Positions 36,274 through 44,402 of a DNA stretch of 64,000 bases are shown here, one piece after another. The notes below the pieces were generated by a model, which saw nothing but the letters and a program-made list of their open reading frames with translations, did not search any database and was not told where the DNA came from. How positions within the stretch are numbered: the first letter of the stretch is position 1; every line of letters starts with the position of its first letter. Position numbers and translations under genes: made by a program. Where the stretch lies: the NCBI GenBank assembly GCA_964645755.1, contig CAZYBT010000003.1, positions 10,066 through 74,065 on the forward strand. Direction: 5' to 3'. This DNA is from VMCP01 sp964645755 (GTDB lineage: Bacteria; Bacteroidota; Bacteroidia; NS11-12g; UBA955).

Positions 36274-38256
36274 ATGAAAAAACACGAGAAATTTGCATTT
36301 TTCACCATATTACTGATTGGTTTTTTTACGCGTTTTTTCAATTTCTCTGACATTCCTTTTACCAATGACGAACTTTCTGCGCTCAATCGTTTGAATTTTT
36401 CATCATTCTCTGAATTAATCCAAAAAGCAGTGTACACCGACGGACACCCTGCTGGGGTCCAATCGTTTTTGTGGTGTCACACCAAACTTTTTGGCACCCA
36501 ACAGAGCATTGTAAAACTCCCCTTTATCATCTTGGGATTTCTCTCATTGCCTCTTTATTTTTTTGCTGCAAAAAATCTCACAAACACCAAAACAGCCCTG
36601 ATAACAATGGCGTTTTTGGCGACTCTACAATACCCAATTTTCTATAGCCAAACCATCAGGCCCTATTCGTCAGGACAATTTTTAACGGCTTTATCTATTT
36701 TCTTGTGGAGCCTGAGGTTAAAACATCATTTATCTTACTTAAATCCTATCAATTATATATTCGCAATTTCAATTTTTCTCAGCCTAAGCAACCACTATTT
36801 CAATGCATTTGCTGTGATTTTACTTGTCCCACCCGGATTCCTCTTATCCAATTCAAAATCCATTACCTATCACCTATTTCCTTACTTCGTTGCGCTACTT
36901 TTATATATCCCCCAATATTCTATTTTCGCCCATCAATTATCTGTGGGTAGCCCAGGTTGGTTGACAATACCAAATTTCGAGAGTCTGATCAAACACTTTC
37001 AATATGAATTTCAATTTAGCAATGCGCCTTTACTGATCATTTTCGGATATCTGATATTTGTCATCATCACAAAAACTTTTCCAAAAAGTCAAATAAAACG
37101 AAGCATCATTTGGCTCTGCCTATACCTAATTCCAATTCTAACAGCCTATTTTTATTCCATTTACAGAGCCCCAATTTTTCAAGACTCCATTTTCATTTTT
37201 AGTTTTTTCTTTCTTTTTTTATTCTTGGGGGACATTTTACTGACCAACAAAACAAACCCAATTGCTTTTTATATCTTCCTTGGTGCAATTCTCACTTCGA
37301 ATCTGTACTCACTTGTCATCAAAAGACAACATTACACACAATTTTACAACCATGGTTACGCTAAACTCGTGCGCGATGTTAAACTTTTCAAAGACCCAAA
37401 AACACAAGTACATATTTTCGGATTTGAGCCATTTTTTTACAATTACAATGCAAATCAGATACAGTTTGATGCAGAAAATCTTCATTTCCATCGAGATTTA
37501 TTTTTTGCAGATAGCGCAAAAAATAAATCATTATTAAATCGCACTTTTTACAATTATTCCGATAGTCAATTAATGATTGCAACAGCGATTGAAATACCGT
37601 ATCGAATCATCGATATCTTGGAATTTTATTATCCATATTCAGTTAGAAGCCTTTATTTCGGAAGTGAAGTTTATCTATTTTCTAAATCCCCAGGCATATT
37701 TAGTAAATTAAAACATTCAGAATATCAAAACACAAAGCTAAATCCAACGCATTTGGTTTTGAACAAGAAAAATGTCCCTCACGAAATTAAATCGATTGAA
37801 ATTCCAAACAAATCAAAAAAACAATTGCCCTATCTTACTAACGAACCATACATCGAAAATCATTCCATTGAAATAAAAAACCTTAAATCACTGATACAAG
37901 AAAAAATTTTGTTGCACGGTTTATTCAAAATTTCTGCTTCTTTAAAATCCTTACAGTCTAGAAACATGTCTGATACTTTAGATCCACAAAAATTAAATTT
38001 AATATGTCAGGTCACAAACGAAAAAGATGAAACCATTTATTTCATGCATCAAAGATTCGAACAAAACTCATACATCCCCAATCAATTCGGAGCATTGCTT
38101 TTTTTGAATTTCAATCATTTTGAATGCCCGGCCAATGGAAAAATATCTTGTTTTATAGAAAATTTGGATAAACAGACTTTACAAATTTCAAATCATATCA
38201 ATTTAAAATTCATAGAAGGAAATCCAAATACCTATTCACTGACCAATGATTTTTAA
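36274..38256 (+). CDS. GT-C family (ArnT/PMT-like) membrane glycosyltransferase
   Basis: 660 residues with about 11 transmembrane helices in the first 345 residues and a soluble C-terminal portion. The first loop has FTRFFNFSDIPFTNDELSAL, which carries the acidic Asp-Glu pair typical of GT-C enzymes using polyprenyl-phosphate sugars, followed by YTDGHPAGVQSFLWCHTKLF. An upstream ATG at 36262 adds four residues and is less convincing. It is followed 63 bp later by a GT2 enzyme of the dolichol-phosphate mannosyltransferase-like group, which could supply the lipid-linked sugar donor. The acceptor, glycoprotein or lipid A-like, is unknown. Confidence 0.8.
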   Translation: MKKHEKFAFFTILLIGFFTRFFNFSDIPFTNDELSALNRLNFSSFSELIQKAVYTDGHPAGVQSFLWCHTKLFGTQQSIVKLPFIILGFLSLPLYFFAAKNLTNTKTALITMAFLATLQYPIFYSQTIRPYSSGQFLTALSIFLWSLRLKHHLSYLNPINYIFAISIFLSLSNHYFNAFAVILLVPPGFLLSNSKSITYHLFPYFVALLLYIPQYSIFAHQLSVGSPGWLTIPNFESLIKHFQYEFQFSNAPLLIIFGYLIFVIITKTFPKSQIKRSIIWLCLYLIPILTAYFYSIYRAPIFQDSIFIFSFFFLFLFLGDILLTNKTNPIAFYIFLGAILTSNLYSLVIKRQHYTQFYNHGYAKLVRDVKLFKDPKTQVHIFGFEPFFYNYNANQIQFDAENLHFHRDLFFADSAKNKSLLNRTFYNYSDSQLMIATAIEIPYRIIDILEFYYPYSVRSLYFGSEVYLFSKSPGIFSKLKHSEYQNTKLNPTHLVLNKKNVPHEIKSIEIPNKSKKQLPYLTNEPYIENHSIEIKNLKSLIQEKILLHGLFKISASLKSLQSRNMSDTLDPQKLNLICQVTNEKDETIYFMHQRFEQNSYIPNQFGALLFLNFNHFECPANGKISCFIENLDKQTLQISNHINLKFIEGNPNTYSLTNDF

Positions 38257-38319
38257 CTTTTTCTTGGTTTTTCAACAAGAGTTAAGGAAGTTTGCCCCTT
38301 CGAAATAGACGTTAATCAA

Positions 38320-39063
38320 ATGATCAAAGGACAAAAAATTGTAGTGGTTTTGCCGGCATATAATGCCATGCAAACGTTGGAGAAAACGTACAATGAAATT
38401 CCTTTTGAAATTGTTGATGAAGTTATTCTTGTAGACGATAATAGCACCGACGAAACCCTAAATGTTGCGCGAAGAATAGGAATTCAACACATTATATCTC
38501 ACGAAAAAAACTTAGGTTATGGGGGCAACCAAAAGTCTTGTTATCGAAAAGCAATAGAGTTACAAGCAGATATTGTTGTCATGCTCCATCCTGATTACCA
38601 ATATACACCCCAATTATTGGCCTCAATGTGTTACTTGATTGCAAATGATGTTTATCCCGTTGTTTTTGGTTCAAGAATTTTGGGGAAGGGCGCATTGTTG
38701 GGCGGCATGCCAATGTATAAATATATTTTCAATCGCTGTTTAACCTTGGTTCAGAATATTTTGATCAACCAAAAATTGAGCGAATACCACACCGGTTATC
38801 GCGCTTATAAACGCGAAGTATTGGAGAATATCAAATTTGAAGAGAATAGCAATGATTTCGTATTCGACAATGAAGTCATTTCTCAAATTTTCATGAAGGG
38901 TTATCAAATCGCGGAAATTACCTGTCCCACAAAATATTTTGAAGAAGCATCTTCAATAAACTTTTCAAGAAGTCTCAAGTACGGACTCGGTGTTTTAAGG
39001 GTATCACTACAGCATTTCTTACATAAAAACAGAATCATCAAATCTCGTATTTACGATTATTAA
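38320..39063 (+). CDS. GT2 glycosyltransferase, polyprenyl-phosphate sugar synthase-like
   Basis: 247 residues of a GT-A fold family 2 enzyme. The nucleotide-sugar site is VVVLPAYNAMQTLEKTYNEI and EVILVDDNSTDETLNVARRI; the metal and acceptor region is NLGYGGNQKSCYRKAIELQA and VMLHPDYQY in place of the classical DxD. HTGYRAYKREVLENI is the conserved late motif. It has no C-terminal transmembrane helices, so it probably makes a polyprenyl-phosphate sugar on the cytoplasmic face. Together with the GT-C gene 63 bp upstream it looks like a two-gene glycosylation module. Confidence 0.88.
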   Translation: MIKGQKIVVVLPAYNAMQTLEKTYNEIPFEIVDEVILVDDNSTDETLNVARRIGIQHIISHEKNLGYGGNQKSCYRKAIELQADIVVMLHPDYQYTPQLLASMCYLIANDVYPVVFGSRILGKGALLGGMPMYKYIFNRCLTLVQNILINQKLSEYHTGYRAYKREVLENIKFEENSNDFVFDNEVISQIFMKGYQIAEITCPTKYFEEASSINFSRSLKYGLGVLRVSLQHFLHKNRIIKSRIYDY

Positions 39064-39067
39064 ACCT

Positions 39068-39290
39068 TCCAAAGCCCATACAATTTAACGTTGAAAGTTT
39101 ATCGTTTAAGTTCCCAAACTTATACAATTTAACGTTGAAAGTTTATCGTTTAAGGTTCCAAACTAATACAATTTAACGTTGAAAGTTTATCGTTTAAGTT
39201 CCAAACTTATACAATTTAACGTTGAAAGTTTATCGTTTAAGGTTCCAAACTTATACAATTTAACGTTGAAAGTTTATCGTTTAAGTTCCA
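39068..39290. repeat. Five-copy 43-44-bp tandem repeat
   Basis: The core ACAATTTAACGTTGAAAG begins at 39080, 39124, 39168, 39211 and 39255, so the period is 44, 44, 43 and 44. Each unit then reads TTTATCGTTTAAG and a short variable linker. TTTAACG and CGTTTAA in each unit form an imperfect hairpin. The intergenic stretch of 342 bp between the GT2 gene and the HMA gene contains this array, the 10-bp array and the Crp/Fnr-type promoter; no gene was seen. Confidence 0.92.
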
Positions 39291-39340
39291 AAACCTTTAT
39301 AAACCTTCATAAACCCTTATAAACCTTCATAAACCTTTAT
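39291..39340. repeat. Five-copy 10-bp tandem repeat
   Basis: Five exact-length units of AAACCTTTAT, AAACCTTCAT, AAACCCTTAT, AAACCTTCAT and AAACCTTTAT lie head to tail. The last base of the array is the first base of the Crp/Fnr-like operator TGTGACATTTATCATA, so the repeat may set or vary spacing upstream of that promoter. Confidence 0.9.
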
Positions 39341-39384
39341 GTGACATTTATCATATTTCTAACGATGCCCAGGAATTAACTTTG
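39340..39384 (+). promoter_or_regulatory. Crp/Fnr-like operator and promoter of the HMA gene
   Basis: TGTGACATTTATCATA at 39340-39355 is a near-palindrome. A perfect TAnnTTTG box, TAACTTTG, lies at 39377-39384, with palindrome centre to last G again 36.5 bp. The ATG is 21 bp after the box. Confidence 0.72.
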
Positions 39385-39405
39385 ATTTAACAAATTAAAA
39401 ACACC

Positions 39406-39678
39406 ATGAAAAACATCAATTTAGAAGTCGAGAACATCAAATGCGGTGGTTGCGAAAATTCAATCACCAAGGGTTTATTAGGTATTGTTGGCGTATTGAG
39501 TGTCGAAAAAATTGACCTCGACAATCAGAGCATTGAATTAATGATATCCGACGATTGCAATGTAGAAGGAATTTCTGAAAAGCTAAAATCGATGGGATAC
39601 CCACCAAAAGGAGACAACGATTGGATTACAAATGCAAAATCGTATGTGAGCTGCGCTATAGGAAAAGTGAGCAGTTAA
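39406..39678 (+). CDS. HMA-domain (CopZ-like) metal-binding protein
   Basis: 90 residues with no signal peptide. Residues 1-68 are a heavy-metal-associated ferredoxin-like domain: LEVENIKCGGCENSITKGLL gives the paired cysteines (CGGC) and SIELMISDD and EKLKSMGYPP fill the second beta-alpha-beta half. A short tail with another cysteine (YVSCAIGKV) follows. It has its own promoter with the same operator and spacing as the sulfur operons, which suggests metal or persulfide handling coordinated with sulfur oxidation. Overlaps the convergent TatD gene by 4 bp. Confidence 0.88.
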   Translation: MKNINLEVENIKCGGCENSITKGLLGIVGVLSVEKIDLDNQSIELMISDDCNVEGISEKLKSMGYPPKGDNDWITNAKSYVSCAIGKVSS

Positions 39679-40448
39679 AACGACTTAAAAAATAATTTTT
39701 CTGCATTTGCAGTGGTAATTTCGTAAAGACTCATCGCTTCAATTCCTTTTATTTCCGCCAATTTATCTGCGACCAACCGCGTAAAACTGGGTTCATTGCG
39801 CTTTCCTCTGTAAGGCATAGGTGCAAGGTATGGGCTATCTGTTTCCAGAATAATGTGTTGCAAATCAATTTGTTCCAAAACTTGAGGTAACCCTGCGTTT
39901 TTAAAGGTTAACACCCCTCCTATTCCCAACAGAAATTCTAATTTAATTATTTCTTGTGCAAGTTCAACACTTTCACTAAAACAATGAAAAACACCAGTTA
40001 CTTTTCCTTTATATGGTTTTAATAATTGGATTAATTCATGAGTAGCATTTCTAGAATGTATGGCCAAAGGCAAATTTCGACCAATCGCAAATTCTACTTG
40101 CTGTAGAAATGCATCCTGCTGCCAATCTTTAGTTGATTTATCCCAATACAAATCCATTCCTATTTCTCCCACCGCACAATATTCTCGTTTCGAAAACCAA
40201 TCAAAAACCGTATTCAATACGCTCTGATAATCTTCTTTCACATAACAAGGATGAAGTCCCATCATGGGAAAACAAACCTGTTGGTATGCATCAGACAACG
40301 CATGTAAACCCTCAATACTCGCTAAATCAATATTGGGAAGAAGAATCTTAGACACTCCCATTGACAAGGCGCGCTCAATGGCCTCTTTTCTATCTTCATC
40401 AAATTCTTCTGCATACAAATGGCAATGCGTATCAATGATTTTTACCAC
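39675..40448 (-). CDS. TatD-family metal-dependent hydrolase
   Basis: 257 residues of the TatD/YcfH family. Metal ligands are visible in IDTHCHLYAEEFDEDR (HxH), VGEIGMDLYWD (Glu), LPLAIHSRNATHELI (His), FHCFSESVELAQ (His) and ILETDSPYLAPMPYRGKRNE (Asp). These enzymes are 3'-5' DNases/RNases with metal-dependent activity. The start codon is GTG within the last codons of the enoyl-CoA hydratase gene; no ATG is suitably placed. Translational coupling with the hydratase gene is likely. The family usually spans 255-265 residues, so the length fits. Confidence 0.93.
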   Translation of the reverse strand: MVKIIDTHCHLYAEEFDEDRKEAIERALSMGVSKILLPNIDLASIEGLHALSDAYQQVCFPMMGLHPCYVKEDYQSVLNTVFDWFSKREYCAVGEIGMDLYWDKSTKDWQQDAFLQQVEFAIGRNLPLAIHSRNATHELIQLLKPYKGKVTGVFHCFSESVELAQEIIKLEFLLGIGGVLTFKNAGLPQVLEQIDLQHIILETDSPYLAPMPYRGKRNEPSFTRLVADKLAEIKGIEAMSLYEITTANAEKLFFKSF

Positions 40449-41212
40449 GAAATTTTCTCCTTATTCAAAAATGCATCAATGCCTTTCTTACAATCTGAAG
40501 TAGCCCTGGCAACTGCGTTCATTTGAGCAGCATAATCAAGGGCATCCGCTCTCCCTTCAGGTAAATTTCGGAGCATATTCTTAATTCCTGAAATAGATTC
40601 TTTGCTAACTCCAATCAGAATATGTTCAATGAATTGCATTATTTCAGCTTCAATTGAATCAGAATCTACCACTTTATAAATCAGTGATTTCAATGCCGCC
40701 TCGTTTGCATCAAAAACCCTACCTGTTAACAACCAATCTTGCATTACTGCAACACCAACTTTCTCTCTTAAATAAACCATCACCAGCGCCGGTAAAAATC
40801 CTATCTTAGATTCTGTATACCCAAAAGTAGCCTCATGGGTCGCAAAACAAAAATCAACCAAAGTTGCTAGTCCGCAACCACCCGCTAAAGCAGGCCCCTC
40901 AACTTGAGATACTGTTAACTTTTTTGAAGTGTAAATGGCCTCATACAAATCGCGAAGTTTGCGGCTATCGGCCACATTCTCATCAAATGTAAAATCTCTT
41001 AATTGCGTTAAATATGCCAAATCAGCTCCCGCACAAAACGGCTTAGCCGCAGATTTTATCAAAATAACCTTGACCAAGTCATTTTCGTTCATTTCTAACA
41101 CAGCTTGAGTCATTTCCGACACCAATTCTGCGCTCAATGCATTCCTCTTTTCTGGCCGATTCAAGACAATAGTTCCAACCCTATTCTCAATTTTTGTAAG
41201 GATCAACGACAT
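40442..41212 (-). CDS. Enoyl-CoA hydratase/isomerase family protein
   Basis: 256 residues from MSLILTKIENRVGTIVLNRP; the frame extends 15 bp further without need. The crotonase fold is clear: RPEKRNALSAELVSEMTQAV, AAKPFCAGADLAYL (oxyanion hole) and GPALAGGCGLATLVDFCFAT (second oxyanion-hole glycine). The C-terminal SKESISGIKNMLRN is the usual amphipathic helix. The family includes enoyl-CoA hydratases and several isomerases and hydrolases, and the catalytic glutamates are not clearly assignable from this sequence, so the exact reaction is open. It is just 25 bp downstream of comEC on the same strand and overlaps the tatD start. Confidence 0.9.
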   Translation of the reverse strand: MSLILTKIENRVGTIVLNRPEKRNALSAELVSEMTQAVLEMNENDLVKVILIKSAAKPFCAGADLAYLTQLRDFTFDENVADSRKLRDLYEAIYTSKKLTVSQVEGPALAGGCGLATLVDFCFATHEATFGYTESKIGFLPALVMVYLREKVGVAVMQDWLLTGRVFDANEAALKSLIYKVVDSDSIEAEIMQFIEHILIGVSKESISGIKNMLRNLPEGRADALDYAAQMNAVARATSDCKKGIDAFLNKEKISW

Positions 41213-41237
41213 CCCACAAAGATACACAATCTATATC

Positions 41238-43001
41238 CTATTTTGATTCTGTTTGAAACGTATAAAATATGGTATCAATGTCCCTAGATTTTAATAGATA
41301 TTCCAACTTTTGATTTAACAGATTTTGAGGGACACTTGAGTCGGCGGTTATTTTTAACGTTCTTGCGGATTTCAAAACGGTCACTTGTCCCCCAAAAAAC
41401 TTAAAATTAGCTTCAAATAACGACTGATTTTTAAATTTCCGAAACCAAAAAAGTGCTAAAAAATTCGAACATAAAAGAAGAGTAAACAGGAGCAAAAAAA
41501 ACCGTAAACCCTTGTGAAATTGAGTAACAATTAAATGCAAGAACACAAAATGCAAGAGCATCATCCATTCGTTAAACCCAAAGGAAAAAATAAAAGGACA
41601 GGGAAGTTGAATCGACCATTTCACAACCGTGGCCACAATGTTTAAATACTGATTGATGAAGGGAATTACAAAAGCCAATTTAACATTAAAAATGGCTAGA
41701 AAAACGAGCAAAAAGAGTGCGTACATCAATATCGTAAATAGTGGCAACAACAAAAGATTCCCCAATAAAAACCATACAGAAAATTGATGAAAATAGTACA
41801 AAACCAATGGATAGGTGGTAATGGTTGAACTTAAACTAATGGCAAAAGCATCCAAAATATATTTCCAAAAAACTGGAAATCCCTCGTAATAACTCTTCAA
41901 AAACGGCAAAATCACAGACAAACCGAAAACAGCCAAGTACGATAGCTGAAAACCAATATCGTAGAGCGAAAATGGGTCTATGAGCAATTGGATAATTCCT
42001 ACAACCATCAACACATGTAAAAGCTTCAAACTTCTGTAAAACAGCACATTTCCAATAAGATAATAGGTAAAAAATGAAACGGCCCTCAATACAGGCGCCG
42101 AAAATCCTGTAAAAAAAGCATATATCCACAAAATAGGTATAATCCCCAATTTTAACCAACGTTTTATGTGTTTCTTTCTTGACAGTTTATCGAGTATAAA
42201 ATGTATAAAAGCAAAAAGTAAGGCCATATGCATTCCAGAAACAGAGAGTACGTGAGTGGTTCCAGAAATTTGAAAAGCGTATTTTAAATCTTCGTCTATC
42301 AAGGTTTTATCACCCCAAATGAGCTGCCGTACCAGCATTAAATTGGGTCCCGACAATCCAGCTTTCAAACTTGAATTGAGTTTATTTTTCACTTTTGACC
42401 GCCAAGAATAGATAGCGTTCACTGAGATTGATGAATGCAAAAGATTTGCATTTTTCGCAAAACAAAGTGCAACAAACTTTCGCGAAAATTTCAATTTTCG
42501 CAGGTTAAACTCTCCAGGCAATACTGAACTATCATATGGCACCAACCTCACGTTTGTTAAAACAAAAGAATGTCCCTCATCTAAAAAACTTGAATCTTTA
42601 AAGTAAAAATCAACATGAGCATCAATTGTTTGATTCCAATGAACACCATCTAAACTAGATTCTAACACTTTACATTCATAACGAAACCAATTTTTACGTT
42701 TGCCTAAATTCTGAGAAATCAACAAATGCAAATGTTTTGATTGCAATGTAGCCTTTAAGTCCTTGTTAAACGTTTCTTGATTTTGAAAATACCGAATAAA
42801 ACCTAAAACCGTAAACAATAAAGCGGTATAAATAAAATATTGATAATAGCGGTAACGATTTTGGACAATCAAAATAAAGATTGTTCCGAACACAATCACA
42901 AGAAATGGGACCGTCAAAAAACTAAATTCACACAGCACAAAACCGATGCAAACGGCGAATAGTGGCAGGTAAAATGGATAGGTATCGGTTATTTTTTTCA
43001 T
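41238..43001 (-). CDS. comEC: ComEC/Rec2-family DNA-uptake channel, no metallo-lactamase domain
   Basis: 587 residues with an N-terminal hydrophobic block, an OB-like segment (about 90-200) and the Competence domain (about 205-500: GDKTLIDEDLKYAFQISGTTH then VLSVSGMHMALLFAFIHF, with the diagnostic HVLSVSGxH motif). About 10 transmembrane helices. The metallo-beta-lactamase domain at the end of Gram-positive ComEC is absent; only about 60 residues follow the last helix. ComEC forms the inner-membrane channel for single-stranded DNA in natural transformation. A ComEA-like gene lies at 48988. The octamer TGAGGGAC sits directly before the start codon at 43002-43009. Confidence 0.9.
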   Translation of the reverse strand: MKKITDTYPFYLPLFAVCIGFVLCEFSFLTVPFLVIVFGTIFILIVQNRYRYYQYFIYTALLFTVLGFIRYFQNQETFNKDLKATLQSKHLHLLISQNLGKRKNWFRYECKVLESSLDGVHWNQTIDAHVDFYFKDSSFLDEGHSFVLTNVRLVPYDSSVLPGEFNLRKLKFSRKFVALCFAKNANLLHSSISVNAIYSWRSKVKNKLNSSLKAGLSGPNLMLVRQLIWGDKTLIDEDLKYAFQISGTTHVLSVSGMHMALLFAFIHFILDKLSRKKHIKRWLKLGIIPILWIYAFFTGFSAPVLRAVSFFTYYLIGNVLFYRSLKLLHVLMVVGIIQLLIDPFSLYDIGFQLSYLAVFGLSVILPFLKSYYEGFPVFWKYILDAFAISLSSTITTYPLVLYYFHQFSVWFLLGNLLLLPLFTILMYALFLLVFLAIFNVKLAFVIPFINQYLNIVATVVKWSIQLPCPFIFSFGFNEWMMLLHFVFLHLIVTQFHKGLRFFLLLFTLLLCSNFLALFWFRKFKNQSLFEANFKFFGGQVTVLKSARTLKITADSSVPQNLLNQKLEYLLKSRDIDTIFYTFQTESK

Positions 43002-43026
43002 TGAGGGACAATTAGCCCCTCACGAT

Positions 43027-43788
43027 TCAGCCCTGCAAGATTTTATTCAAATTACGTTTGAGATCGGCAGCGGTTTCATATTTTCGACTCCACTGATTCT
43101 CCTCGTGCCATTTGCTGTAAATATCTTCTCTAGAACTTTCGTTTGGAGCATTGATAATTTCACTGATGAATACAGCGAATCGGTTCATGTCCCCACCAAA
43201 TAAAAAATTCATAAATTCATACCTTCTTGTCAGTGAAAACTTAGAAATCACAGCATTTGCAACGGCCAAATTATCGGCGGTAGATATAGGCTTTACCGCT
43301 TCCTCAATCACTTCATTTGCAATCTCTTGAGCTTCTTCTAATGTCAGCTCTTCCTCTACAAAATGGGGTGTATTGGTAGGTGGATTTACCTCAATGGTTG
43401 TTTGGGTAATGTGAACGATTGGCTCTTGATAATTTTGCGAAAAATGCAAATCTTTTTCAAGCTTTTGTTCCATTTCAATTGAAATTGGCTCAATAACCAC
43501 TTGAGAATCGGCAACTGGCGAAACAATCTCCTCTGCGGGACTTTCATCTGCATCGAATGAAAAAATTGGCAGATCTTCTATTTTTTCCTCCTCTAAAGGC
43601 TCTTCAACTTGATCATCTTCAACTTGATTGGAAGTAATCAACTCCATATCGGATTCTAAATAAAGTTGTGCGGACAGCAATTTAATTTTCCCCAAAATGC
43701 TTAATGATTCAACATTTTCTTGCTCTGAATACAACGCTTGACTTAATATTGCCAAATCGTTTAGAATTTCTTGGATTCTTGGGTTCAT
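43027..43788 (-). CDS. Acidic conserved Bacteroidota protein of unknown function
   Basis: 253 residues, with no signal peptide or transmembrane helix. An N-terminal helical piece (MNPRIQEILNDLAILSQALY) is followed by a long acidic, Val/Glu-rich linker (about 50-165), and a conserved C-terminal domain (about 185-253) with SLTRRYEFMNFLFGGDMNRF, then EIINAPNESSREDIYSKW and YETAADLKRNLNKIL. The two ends joined by a disordered linker suggest a scaffold or adaptor. The gene is 25 bp upstream of comEC and is divergent from the thymidine kinase gene. I recognise the C-terminal domain as recurrent in this phylum but do not know its function. Confidence 0.7.
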   Translation of the reverse strand: MNPRIQEILNDLAILSQALYSEQENVESLSILGKIKLLSAQLYLESDMELITSNQVEDDQVEEPLEEEKIEDLPIFSFDADESPAEEIVSPVADSQVVIEPISIEMEQKLEKDLHFSQNYQEPIVHITQTTIEVNPPTNTPHFVEEELTLEEAQEIANEVIEEAVKPISTADNLAVANAVISKFSLTRRYEFMNFLFGGDMNRFAVFISEIINAPNESSREDIYSKWHEENQWSRKYETAADLKRNLNKILQG

Positions 43789-43838
43789 GTGATTAACCTA
43801 AAATTTTCGGGAATTTACAACGCTTTTTCAAGTTAAAA

Positions 43839-44402
43839 ATGAGAGATTTTACACTAATTTTTGGATGTATGTTTGCGGGGAAAACCACCCGTTTAATTGG
43901 GCTTTACAACGAAAGCCAAATAGATATCAACGAAAAAATTGCGGTAAAACCATTGATCGACAATCGCTACCAAGCGCACTCGATAAATTCTCACGGAGGA
44001 TTGCAGTTGGTTGGACATCGAATTTCTAAGGCAGAAGAAATTTTTCCTTTGGTGAATGATAAAACCAAAGAAGTGTACATTGATGAAATTCAATTCATGG
44101 GGCCTTACATCATTGAAGTGATTGGTGAGCTCATGAGCAATAACATCAGAGTGGTTGGTGCTGGCTTAGATAAGGACTATCTAAATAGAGATTTCGGACC
44201 TATGAAAGCACTCAAAAAACTGTCGAATAATCACATTCAAGTTTCAGCAAAATGCCATGTTTGTCAGAAAAAAGCTGATTTCACATATAGAACCATTGAT
44301 AATTCAGATTTGGTTGTGGTTGGACACAACGATTTATATCAAGCACGTTGTGAAGAACACTGGAACGAAGGAATGATTGGCAGAATTCAAACTACCATTT
44401 GA
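43839..44402 (+). CDS. tdk: Thymidine kinase (type II)
   Basis: 187 residues of the type-II thymidine kinase family, which phosphorylates thymidine for dNTP salvage. P-loop: FGCMFAGKTTRLIGLY; the lid and substrate region YIDEIQFMGPYIIEVIGEL contains the Asp-Glu-Gln-Phe motif. The structural zinc site shows CHVCQKKADFTYR and YQARCEEHW. The length is usual. It overlaps the convergent membrane protein gene by 11 bp at its 3' end. Divergent from the acidic unknown protein. Confidence 0.95.
   Translation: MRDFTLIFGCMFAGKTTRLIGLYNESQIDINEKIAVKPLIDNRYQAHSINSHGGLQLVGHRISKAEEIFPLVNDKTKEVYIDEIQFMGPYIIEVIGELMSNNIRVVGAGLDKDYLNRDFGPMKALKKLSNNHIQVSAKCHVCQKKADFTYRTIDNSDLVVVGHNDLYQARCEEHWNEGMIGRIQTTI

Noticed and set aside
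36198..36437. Antisense gene over the GT-C glycosyltransferase start
   Set aside because: The frame has no homology I recognise, lies opposite a well-supported gene, and its codon use is not coding-like.
39068..39290. CRISPR array
   Set aside because: The units are near-identical over the whole 44-bp period with no unique spacers, and no cas genes are near.
43002..43009. TGAGGGAC as a ribosome-binding or operator site of comEC
   Set aside because: Eleven other copies lie inside coding sequences on both strands, so a local regulatory role is not supported by this one position.
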